Assembly: GCA_964036155.1 (NCBI GenBank)
Contig: OZ038422.1
Span: forward strand, 66,549,201 to 66,613,200
Direction of reading: 5' to 3'
Length of the DNA stretch: 64,000 nucleotides
Origin: Diploscapter coronatus
Lineage: Eukaryota > Nematoda > Chromadorea > Rhabditida > Rhabditidae
Each line of letters begins with the position of its first letter. The first letter of the stretch is position 1. Shown in pieces: positions 24,401 to 33,610 of the stretch. Under the pieces are notes generated by a model that saw only the letters and a program-made list of their open reading frames with translations, was not told where the DNA came from and did no database searches. Position numbers and translations under genes: made by a program.

Positions 24401-27161
24401 AAAGCAATTATTGATATGATTAAAGTGGCGATATTAGTTTCTCCGATATGCTCGCAGATATCGTAGAGCTTCTATAAATTTATATTTTAAAAAATTCATT
24501 GATTTATTTAATTCCAACATAATAATTGTGCAGGAAGGTGCCATCGATTGTGTGAGATTCTGTGCCTAGCACCCCGTTTATTTGAGAGAGGACTGCTTGA
24601 ATAACGGCTCCGAAAGTCAGTCCACAAATTGCTGCATCGGATAGGTACGAAACGAGAATGTCCAAACGAGCCAGTGTCATTCCCAACTAAATCATTTTTA
24701 ATCGGAATTTTTTGAAAGATTGCAAAATGCAGCAGTCAGATATGGAAGGAAAAGTCTATGTAAGGAATTTTTCTCTGCGATGTCAATCAAATTCCACTAT
24801 TTTTAACACAACAAAAGTGATAAATTCAAATTAGTCCTCTTGGTTCAAATTATAAAATAACATTTCTCTTACTATTTAGCTTTCCATAATTTCAACACAT
24901 TTTATTCATCTAACAGTATCAACGAAAAGACTCGTATAGTGTCAGATCTTCATAATATTGCAAATGCCCAAATAATTCACCTGAATCAGTCCCGTTAACA
25001 GGCATAACGATGTAGCCACAGATATCGGAGTTAGATCATGAATATCTAAATTAAGACTTGAACATTTTCCATAGCTCTGATCAACCTTTGTATTCAGTAG
25101 CTGTAGTTCCATTGTCGAAGTCGGGAAGAATATTAGTCCTCGCCTTTCCAACCATAATGCAGAGCAGAGAAAATATACCTAAATGCGAATATTTCATTCG
25201 AAAAGAAGTCTCAAAAATTGACAATTCAACTGAATTGAATTCTAAAATCAGGAAATTAAAGAAATATTACGTTGGATAGAATGTTCTGCACCAAAAATAA
25301 CATTTTATAAATTTATTGATGACTTCATTAATAACAACACCTAATCAACAATATAATCACCAGATATGTCTATCACCTTCTCCCATCTAGTGGGTAGATC
25401 GTTGATGCTTTTCGCCCAGAATTCGGGAGACTGACGCGAAGAAGTTTGTCGACTGCTGTTTTGAGGTCGTCGTCTTTGTCGATTTTTCCCTCCCGTAGAT
25501 GGAGCTTTAAAGGACGGAACAAATGGTAGTCTGGTGGAGCGAGGCCCAGCGAGTACGATGAGTAGATGACCGGATGTCAGCCGAGCTTTGTGGTCTTTTG
25601 GTGGGTGCCCGAAGCGACGTGTGGTCGCGCGTTGTCATGCAGCAGACGGACAATTGAGTGTCTCGGCCGTTTTTCTCGAATTACGCCGACCAATTTTTGA
25701 AGCTGATCGACGTAGATGATAACTGTCATAGTCCTGCTTACAGGAAACAGCTTGTAGTATATCGTCCCTTTCGCGTTGCACCAAACGGAGAGGAAATGTT
25801 TGAGTTGATGGAATTCAGTTTCGGCTGCGTTGGTGACTCTGCGTCGCGTGGGAGCCAGATGGCGTGTCGTGCATCGTTGCTGTAAAGAGTCTAGCTCTCA
25901 TCTCCAGTCACTAGATTTTTCAGATTCCTTTCGGTGCGGATGGAGGAAGAAAGACTGACAGATGTTAACACGCACTTGCTTATGGGTGTCGGTCAGCTGA
26001 TGGGGGTTCATCTCGATTGAATTTTTCGATAGCTGAGATCGTGAAAATGGGCAACGATGGTGACATTGGAGCACTCGAGTATCGTCTCCAATTCTCGCGT
26101 GGTAGCTTCCGGATTGGCCTTGATAGCGCTCTGCAATTCGTCGTTGTCGATGGAGGATGGTCGTCCACTGCGCTCATTTTCTTGGAGGCTCGTATCTCCT
26201 GCCACGAAGCGATAGAACCAGCAGTTGGCTGTCCAACAGGAAGCAGTGTCCTCACCGAATGTGTTGTTGATGTTAGAGGTCGTTCTGTTCGCGTTGTTGT
26301 TTTGGCGCCACTCGCAGTAGATGACTGTTCAAAATGGGGGTTCACTTATAATAGCCGTAAGTTATCAAAACCCTGTGTGCGGGCCCTTATATACCCATGT
26401 GGTGATAGCTTCGAGAACATTCTACAAGGTTCTCGCACTTATTAGAACATTCGACTCATTTTTAGAAAGTTAGAAATTTTTGGTGCAGGACTTTCTGTCC
26501 TGCCTAATAAATTCTGAATAGGAGCAAGATATTCGCCAAACCGGTAGAATTGGACCAGAATTTTTTTGCTCTTTATTATAATTGAAAAAAATACCGCATG
26601 AACAGTGTTTTGAAGATCCGAAGAAGAAATAGATCAGTGGAGGGAAGAACGATGCATAGAGTCCGTAAACTGGGGGAAGCGAGGCTAGGACACTGTATGA
26701 CATTCCTGAAATTCATCCTGGCGATTTTAAAAATTAATTTATAATTTCACCTTGTGGAATACTGTAGATGCCAGTAGTGAGACCTGCCAAAATGTCGGGC
26801 ACGAGATCAGCGATTTTGTATCTCGGTATCCATCTTAAGGCCGGAATTCTTCTTTGGACAATTTTCCAAATGCCTAAATTACGATGCAATTCTTGTGATA
26901 AAGAAAAAATTACCCCTTGCAGAGCAGCATTCACTCGCGGACTGTTTTGCCTTGTTCAGTACAAACCGCGGCAGAGAGATTTCTTCACGAGCGATGAACT
27001 CGTTCTCGCAGTCGTATTCAATCTGAAAATTCATGAAATCACAGAAGTTTGTTAAAATGGATTTTTTCAGATAAAATTCTTGGATTCCCGAATTCTATCG
27101 TGAAAATTTAGAATATCTAAAAATTAATGGGAGCAGAAGAAATCTGACGTACCTGATTCAT
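21456..27161 (-). CDS. SLC26-family anion transporter, copy A
   Basis: A 17-exon gene totalling 2145 nt (714 aa). Exons in coding order: 27153-27161, 26914-27022, 26751-26873, 26595-26705, 25086-25178, 24981-25045, 24519-24686, 24319-24471, 24182-24264, 23842-23989, 23670-23783, 23319-23492, 23013-23119, 22435-22619, 22004-22119, 21900-21954, 21456-21787. It starts MNQIEYDCENEF. The sulfate-permease signature is plain (LAGLTTGIYSIPQGMSYSVL, PPVYGLYASFFP), followed by the membrane core and a STAS domain (about residues 486-625; LILDCSTWIYTDSMGIEVV). The family (C. elegans sulp genes) exchanges sulfate, chloride, bicarbonate or oxalate at the plasma membrane; substrate unknown. Introns 2 and 5 are only 40 nt. 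Intron 4 carries a mariner, which splicing should remove. The C-terminus is IEECDLS. Confidence 0.93.
25286..26488 (-). mobile_element. Mariner-family transposon, transposase broken
   Basis: The ends match as an inverted repeat (CTGCACCAAAAAT at 25286-25298 and its inverse at 26476-26488). Reading the - strand, the mariner transposase is recognisable across several frames: a helix-turn-helix part with GDTSLQENERSGRPSSIDN (about 26140-26200), the first catalytic Asp in LVTGDES followed by a stop in place of Trp (about 25893), the second in LHDNARPHVA (about 25605-25640) and the third in LAPPDYHLF, with 34 residues between the last two (DD34D). At least two stops and several frameshifts show it is dead. 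It lies in intron 4 of SLC26 copy A. Copy B has no insertion there. Confidence 0.92.
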
Positions 27162-27975
27162 TTGCGGTGAATGACGACTATTTCTGGAGATCTTTCAGAT
27201 TTTATTGAACTCGCTCTGAAATTGTAGGATTGTTAGCATTTGAGGCGAAGATGCATAGAAATTCTCGAACATTAACGGGACTTTGATCTAACAGCAAAAA
27301 GACGATTTTTGTCGAATGTTTCAGAATTATAATGAATTCTATGATCCAAAAGAAAACTGATATTTTGAAGACGGATTTTGCTGTAGAATTTTGTTAAGAA
27401 TTAATTTTACATTTTTCAAAAAAATTTCCCAAAATGGAGGAATCTAATATCTTGAAAGTTCGTTTAACTCAGTAAAACCATTTTATTATGATAACTACTC
27501 TTCTAGCCACAATGATGGTTTGATAAAATTAAGATTTTGAAGAATGCGGAGTCAGAGTTGATACTAAAAATTTGTAGAATCTGGTTCAGAAATCGGGAAT
27601 GAATTATTCCAAATTTCTGAATTAAATTTGGGATAAAAATTCATTTCTATTTTCACAATTGTGCATTTATCGAGTTTCATGGGAGACAGTTTCTTCCGAA
27701 TTATTCGACATGCAACTAGATGGAAAAGACTTCGAAGATTTTTGTAAGATGACACAATAAAATCGATGCTTATTATTGTGCTTTTCATATTTTATCTTCT
27801 TTTCCATTTTACATTCATTTTGATCGTTGAATAAGAGATAGAGAATTTATCTAGAAACATCCCAAAGAAAGTGATGATGATAGGATAAGATTTGGTATTG
27901 TTTCTCACAAACCTTTTGTATGATTCTGATCTTACAAAGGTTTGAGAATCTTTAAAAATAAGAACGAGTTTCGTT

Positions 27976-28039
27976 ACTTACCAAATATTTACAAATTTTC
28001 TCGTGAGAAAGGTCTAGCTTCGTGATTCGGCCTTTTATA
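27976..28039 (-). promoter_or_regulatory. SLC26 copy A promoter: TATA box and 5' UTR splice donor
   Basis: On the - strand TATAAAAGG (28031-28039) is followed about 50 nt later by a strong donor, GTAAGT (27976-27981). Both are kept in copy B. I infer a short 5' UTR exon from just downstream of the TATA box to this donor, spliced towards the exon holding the ATG at 27161. The 815 nt between the donor and the ATG look like 5' UTR intron with no protein match. Confidence 0.6.
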
Positions 28040-28092
28040 TCTCCTTGTTCGTGCAAAGTAAACCATCTCAAGTTGCGCATTTGGACATAGGT

Positions 28093-28330
28093 AATTAGAA
28101 GATTATCACCAGCGAGAACTGATAATAAACTATCAACAGTAGTTTTATTCCTTTTTGCTTCGCTGTGATTCGATATCTTTTGGGTAACTGGGACTCCAGT
28201 CCATTTCTGTGACAAGATTCGATTTTGTTCGTTTGCACTTTCTGATTATCTACGAAGGCGACCAATTCCGAGAACTCCTCACTCGCGCCAAGAATAACAA
28301 TTTGCATCCCGTCAAGCTTCTCTATTTATG
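28093..28330. other. Open-frame fragment upstream of SLC26 copy A
   Basis: Overlapping - strand open frames (28095-28307, and part of 27952-28215) encode polar sequence with no domain I can name. It is absent from copy B, so it belongs to the intervening insert. It could be retroelement pol debris, but no motif proves this. Confidence 0.25.
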
Positions 28331-29400
28331 CTATTTCGTCTCTGTATATAGGCTCTGTAAAGGGCGGTAGTTTTCGTTCCTAGTCATAATCCTATTCTAT
28401 TCTATTGTCAGTTGTTAAGTAAAGGAAATAAATCATATACAGTAACCAGATCTATCAATAAAGTACGTACATTTGGTCTGCCGAGGATAGATCGAACGAA
28501 AAAAGACCACTAATCGGGGTAAACTCATTAATTTTACTAGTTTTTTCAGCTGCTGTGACTGGTCGACGAGCACAGCAGACGCGAGGTGATCCAAAAATCT
28601 CGCCCGCGTGATACATATCCTTGACTTTCGGAAGAGTCAAGAAGAGAATTGCCGGCTACACATCCACGGCGAAGAAGGTCGTCCGTGACGAGGAACAACA
28701 GGTACTTCTCTTTCAAATTTCATCAGTCACAAAGACTTCAAGAGAACGGACAAGAATGTCAAAGAATCACAGCAAGGTCGAAGGGAGCAATCAACAAGGA
28801 AAAGAGAGCCTCATCAAAAAGGAGATAAAAATGCGGAACGAGGAGATGAACTACGAAAGATTTAAGCTAATATGGTCAAACCAAAGTCAAGTTTGGGAGA
28901 AAGCTCACAAGCCGAGAAAGAATTCAACGAGGGAAAGGATTATTCAGCGTTTCCAAAGCCAGAAGAAGAGGCAAGGAAAGACTACGAGCATAAGCATATT
29001 AGTAGCACTGTTCAAAAGCAGCATATTGAAGGATATGAGAAAATGAGAATAGAGGAAGCAAATGAAACTCTGATAAAAGAATCAAGGGCTTGACTAAGAA
29101 GATATGATGAGTGGAGAAATTACTTAACAGAAAGTGAAACACGGTTTGAAGAATACGTGAGGAGAGCAGTCACGTTGTCCATGAAGCTTGCTGATATGAT
29201 AGAAAAATTGAAACAAACTGCTCGAATTGAAAGGAAAAGATAAACTGCCACCAATCGATTATAATTTGGTTGATTTCCAAGAAACAGACGAAGAGAAAGG
29301 CCCGGAGCAAAGAGAAATAAAAATGAAACTGAACAAGGAAGAGTACAAGTGGAAGAAAGTATCGCAGTCTATGCGGTCTTATATTTCTCATATACCAATA
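28330..29400 (+). mobile_element. Decayed LTR-retroelement fragment, gag-like
   Basis: The left part resembles an LTR: TATATAGG near 28345, AATAAA near 28426 and AATAAAG near 28456. It is followed on the + strand by a highly charged, Lys/Glu-rich reading region (28621-29350) broken by a stop near 29090 and a frameshift near 29240, ending in KLPPIDYNLVDF and an acidic-basic tail. Such a coiled N-terminus leading to a short LPPI-type motif is like BEL/Pao gag, but the family cannot be fixed from this piece. Confidence 0.4.
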
Positions 29401-29721
29401 TTCTGAAACCCATTGTTTCCAAACAAACAATCATATGACATGCATGTCTATAGCAATTAAGCCCTTACCCGGAGCTTATAGATTAACCCTTATCACCAAT
29501 TAGTGACATGACGTAGACGATATATAAGGGATTAACATTTCACCACGTTGTTCTTCTTGGCATTATTGTTTAAGAGAGTGTATTTTTAAGACCCGAACAG
29601 TCATCAAAGAAAGTTTGGATTTCAACAAAAAAAAGTCTAAAAAATCGTGATTTGCTCATAGAGTTGGAGGATACCCCTATGGGTCCTAATCACAAAGTCG
29701 AGGAGATTAGGTTCCGACCCC

Positions 29722-30892
29722 AAAAGTGGATGGAGCTATGCTAATTTGAAAATTTTAACTTCGACGAAAAAATGCCCGTTAGATGGTACAAAGAAAACTT
29801 TTTGCTATAAAAGATTTTAGAAAATTTTTAAAAGAATGAACATAGCAATGTAATATGCTTTCTAAAAATATATTGCTTTTGGAGGTTAATCACTTGCTAG
29901 GACAGAAGGCGGGTCTGAAGTGAAAATTGATCATTTCCTCCCCTATTTTTGCACAAAATCGACCGTCCTGAAAATTTTTGTTATTCACCATTATTTTTAT
30001 TTATATTATAAATAATCTTTAAGTTGTCTTCGATAATTTAAAAATAAATTTTCTGAAAAAAGAGGTAGAACAGACCAAGAAAATTACCAGAGTTGTTGGC
30101 CCAAATATCGAAATTTCAATTTCGAGGGTCAGACCCCACAATATGTACAACAATTGATAGAGCTCATCAAACTGAACAACTTTCGTGAAGACACCCTGAG
30201 TCTAGCTATAATAGTATGCGTGGCATGGAGGTTTGAATGGGTCAGACCCACGAAAATGACAAAAATTTTCAAAAACTCATAACTTTTCGAAAAAAATCTT
30301 TTCAGGATATAGCAGTTGGAGGGCAATACTTCATTTTTGCTTCCTAGAGCACTGCTATCACTTTATCATGTTACCATATGGGTCCATGGAAAACCATCCA
30401 TATGGTACTATACCAAAATGGATATCAATCGACTCGAAATTGGCTGGAGAGTAATATTCGAGTCCATTTTGTGACACCCCTATCTCTTACCCCCTTTTTA
30501 GTCTCTATATAAATGAGAGAGACGAGCTGATAAGGAGAGTCTCTTACACTATTGTAAAGTCTTAGGCTGAGTTCCCTAGTTAATAAAGGAAGTAAACCCT
30601 ACACCTTGTTACTCTCCCCTACTGCATCCCCTCCCTCTACCGCGTTCACCATGCCTACGGCGGGCAACTGAGGCCCGGAATGTAGGTTGGCGACAATTTC
30701 TACCAAATACAGCAAGTGACTGATCCCCCTAAACCATTATATTTTAGAAAGTACACTCCATAGTCATGTTCATTCTTTTAAATTTTTTTTTTTTTTTTTA
30801 AATCTTTTATAGCAAAAAGTTTTCTTTGTACCATCTAACGGGCATTTTTTCGTCGAAATTAAAATTTTCAAATTAGCATAGCTCCGCCCATT
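29722..30892. mobile_element. Foldback element with about 155-bp arms
   Basis: The left arm (29722-29877) reads GGAGCTATGCTAATTTGAAA.. and contains ACGAAAAAATGCCCGTTAGA. Its inverse complement fills 30734-30892 (TCTAACGGGCATTTTTTCGT, AATTAGCATAGCTCC). The arms differ at scattered bases and by a T run at 30784. The interior of about 850 bp holds an LTR-like piece and no intact ORF. The 13-mer TAAGACCCGAACA (29587) is also inverted near 31003, so the element may once have been larger. Confidence 0.7.
30380..30720 (+). mobile_element. Possible solo LTR / 5' LTR-leader fragment
   Basis: This stretch has a TATATAAATG box (30508), a polyadenylation-like AATAAAGG (30583), a CT-rich segment, and then GGTTGGCGACAATT, which resembles an LTR end plus a TGGCGACA primer-binding site. 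No paired LTR was found. This is an inference from the arrangement only. Confidence 0.35.
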
Positions 30893-31107
30893 TTAGAGGG
30901 TGGAGCAAAATGATCCCATTTTTGTGAATGGGAGTCAGGGCCCTATCAACTCGTATGGACCATATCCCGATAGAAGGACTTTTGCACAAATGCCAAGCCT
31001 TGTTCGGGTCTTATAAATAGTACGTCTTAGACTGCAATAAAGCTATCACTTTGAACTCACAAGCGTTCTAATCTACATATCACACCAATCCCAACAAAAA
31101 GAAAGGA

Positions 31108-31950
31108 TGACGAGTTTGAGTTGAATGAAGCATTAAGAACGATGGCAGTGACAAGCCCGAGCCCCATCAGAGAGAATATAACACCAAGTATGGCAATGCG
31201 AAATCCACAAGCCGATCAGTGGATAATCCCAAGAATGAAGGTACAGAGCTTTGTGGAAATAGTAACGTTTGGCGGAGAATTACGTAATTGATCTGCGTTC
31301 TGGGAACAATTCCGAGGGTTGTACCACCTAAACCCTCATATAGATAACATGAGTAAGTTTGCTGATCTGCTACATTCTAGTAAAGGCAAATGGAGAGAAG
31401 AGTTAATGAAATATCTGACAGATGGGTCAGCATATGAAGAGGCAGTAGCAAGTATGTTGAACAGATACCAGGATCCGAATCGTTTTCTGAGAGGTGCGTA
31501 TGAACAATTGAAGAAAGAATCAGTGACGGAATTGAGATCACTACACAATCAAGTGACGACGCTAGTAAATCAAATAGCTAGAGCTGGAGAAGTAGTGGAC
31601 ACACAAATGTACTTGAACGAGGTAAAGTACAAATTTTCGAAAAAAAAAAAAACGTACTAGAACACGTGACAAGAACAGAAATGAATAGAGGTGGAGGAAA
31701 AATAGAAAAAAAAATGAAAGACCTGTTAACAGTAGTGGAAGAGTATATTTTAGCGGTAGAAGATATCGAAACGGCATATACTACATAACCAGGTTCAGTC
31801 TTTATGACCATGAAAAAGGAAAAGTTCACCTCAATTTTGAAGAAGTGTTAATTCTATGGAAGAACGAATCATAGAAGTCAGGAACATAGAAAAGTGCAAG
31901 CGATCGAGGATAGAAGAATAGTTAGAGATAAGAAACATTGTAGTGGAAAA
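31108..31950 (+). pseudogene. BEL/Pao retrotransposon gag remnant
   Basis: Translating from 31108 gives an acidic start, then VQSFVEIVTFGGELRN, a stop at 31291, and SAFWEQFRGLYHLNPHI, KFADLLHSSKG and YEEAVASMLNRY. This follows the gag pattern of BEL/Pao elements (DUF1759-type: F-x-G..W..F...H....KF..L......A......L..RY). After a poly-A frameshift at 31643, a decayed zinc knuckle is visible (KKC*FYGRTNHRSQEH, about 31840-31890), with a stop at one position and His for the last Cys. No protease, reverse transcriptase or integrase follows, so this is a dead fragment. Confidence 0.78.
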
Positions 31951-32892
31951 TCCAAGAATAAGACAATCGCGGCGGAAGAGTTGATGCATTAGGGCATCAA
32001 AAATTAAGCCCCTGATAAAATGGGAAAAACAGTTTTTCTGGTGATTAATAGAATCGTCAATTGTTTACACCCTTATTTTCTTCTTTCTAAAGCTTATTAT
32101 ACTTCACTTAGTACCCCTTATCTGTTCGAGTTGTAATTGTTCATTTTAAGAGTAGAAAATTGATGTATGTAAGAACTGTAGACAAATTCCCTAAATGTAT
32201 AATCTCTAGTATACTGAACAGCTGATAGCAATCAAGACGTGCAATAATGACAAGCAAGAATGCAGAGGCATGAAGTCAAATGGTACAAACTCAAGTCCAA
32301 AGGGAAAGCAAGAAAACAATGGTGTCAAGTCGAGTGCTATGGAATTACTCGAAGGAGATGGTAAGGTTGAAGAGCCAATGGTTCAATTTCATCAATGATT
32401 GTTAGTAGATTCACGTAGTCAGATCCATTAATAAAGAAAACTGGCTCCGCCCACTTGTCAGAAACCGTGCAGGAGAATTGCAACTCATTTTTAGGAAAAA
32501 TTGATTTTCCTTGGAGATTTCAGATAAGTTTGTTGTAGCCTATTAAATTATTATTTTGAATTTTTAGAAAGATAAATAAAATAGAAAATAAACATATTTG
32601 CCCAAGAGAAAACTGGCTTAATTTTTGAGAATTTTTGGGATTACCTTGCCGCTCCTCGAGCAAATTGTGGGTGGATAGGGGACGTCAGAGATCTGGAACG
32701 ATAGGAAATTATTTTTGCAAAAAGAAATAGCAAAAATAGTCGACAAAAAATGCGAAAAACGCGAAATTCGAAAAGAAAGGAAACTGCTAACATAGTAATA
32801 CGGTAGCGTCGATCCCTATCCACCTTGCTCATTTCCATGCGGTGCCATTGTCCTGTGTTTAGAAATTTTTTGTTAATGGACCTGACTGCGTG
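31951..32892. other. Unassigned DNA between retroelement debris and copy B
   Basis: AT-rich sequence with no supported gene. A minus-strand stretch at 32640-32850 has exon-like edges (CCAG|ATCTCTGAC.. and GGCAAG|GTAATC) after an ATG at 32845, but joining the pieces runs into a stop. Confidence 0.4.
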
Positions 32893-33342
32893 CTCGTGAT
32901 TTTCTATAAATTATCAACCTCGTGCCATAACTCCTTCTTTTCGAGCCAATTTATTCATTTTTATGCTTCGATCAAAATAATTCGGGTTTTGAAGTTTTTA
33001 GAGCTAAGGTTGTCAATTTCTTGAAGATGATAATAAATCATTTTGGTCAGACAAACTGAAAGTTTCTTTGTTCAAGTTTCCAATATTTGCTTTTTGATAT
33101 GTTTTTTTTCCGTTTCAAGCCTTTCCTCTTATTGCCGATGCACGACAAAGTTCCGAAACACGTTTCAGAAAAGCTGATTTATAAATTTTCATAATATGAT
33201 AGATAAATAAATGCAAAATTCGAAGGATAGCATTTGATTTTATGTATTGATTTCAATGAATTCAAAAATTGTATAATATTTATTTAATTCAGAATCTTCA
33301 ATTTTCAACAAAACGCGAATGTCAAAAAATAACTTGTAAGGA

Positions 33343-33524
33343 TAGAAAACACCCTAAAATGTAATTACCAATTAATTAAAATTATACCAAAAACACTTCT
33401 TTAATATTTCAATATCCTCCTATTTTAGAAGAATTAGAGCAAATGATATACAAAATACAGAATCTAATCATACATTTAGAAACTAAATTAACCCAAATTG
33501 AATGTATAATTGATAGAAAACACC
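33343..33524. mobile_element. 156-bp insertion flanked by a 13-bp direct repeat
   Basis: Copy A reads GATAGAAAACACC once. In copy B the word occurs at 33343-33355 and again at 33512-33524, with 156 bp of AT-rich DNA between. The flanking repeat looks like a target-site duplication of the length made by LINE/SINE-type integration. One frame across the insert stays open for about 40 codons (ILEELEQMIYKIQ, Leu/Glu-rich), which may be chance. Confidence 0.75.
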
Positions 33525-33610
33525 AATTCATAGAATGCAATATCTGTTTCGAGTTTGTTATCATACATGAAACATACAATATTGCCTTCCATATGTTAGC
33601 TATCTAAAAA

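Larger units (their letters stand above)
20911..28092. repeat. Direct duplication, copy A (SLC26 unit)
   Basis: About 6 kb of this interval aligns with 32893-39684 in the same orientation, from CTCGTGATTTTC at the left to GTGCAAAGTAAAC and the following 30 bp at the right. It includes the whole SLC26 gene, its 3' flank and its TATA promoter. It is longer than copy B because of a mariner insertion (25286-26488). Upstream of about 28092 the copies become unrelated. Confidence 0.93.

Noticed and set aside
26017..26445. 142-aa open frame on the + strand
   Set aside because: It lies antisense to the mariner transposase, whose motifs are clear on the - strand.
29460..29570. Possible tRNA or LTR start near a TATATAAGG box
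   Set aside because: No cloverleaf could be folded by eye and no partner LTR was found.
32640..32870. Possible two-exon gene start on the - strand
   Set aside because: The edges look like splice sites, but joining ATGGCACC.. to the next piece gives an immediate stop and no homology.
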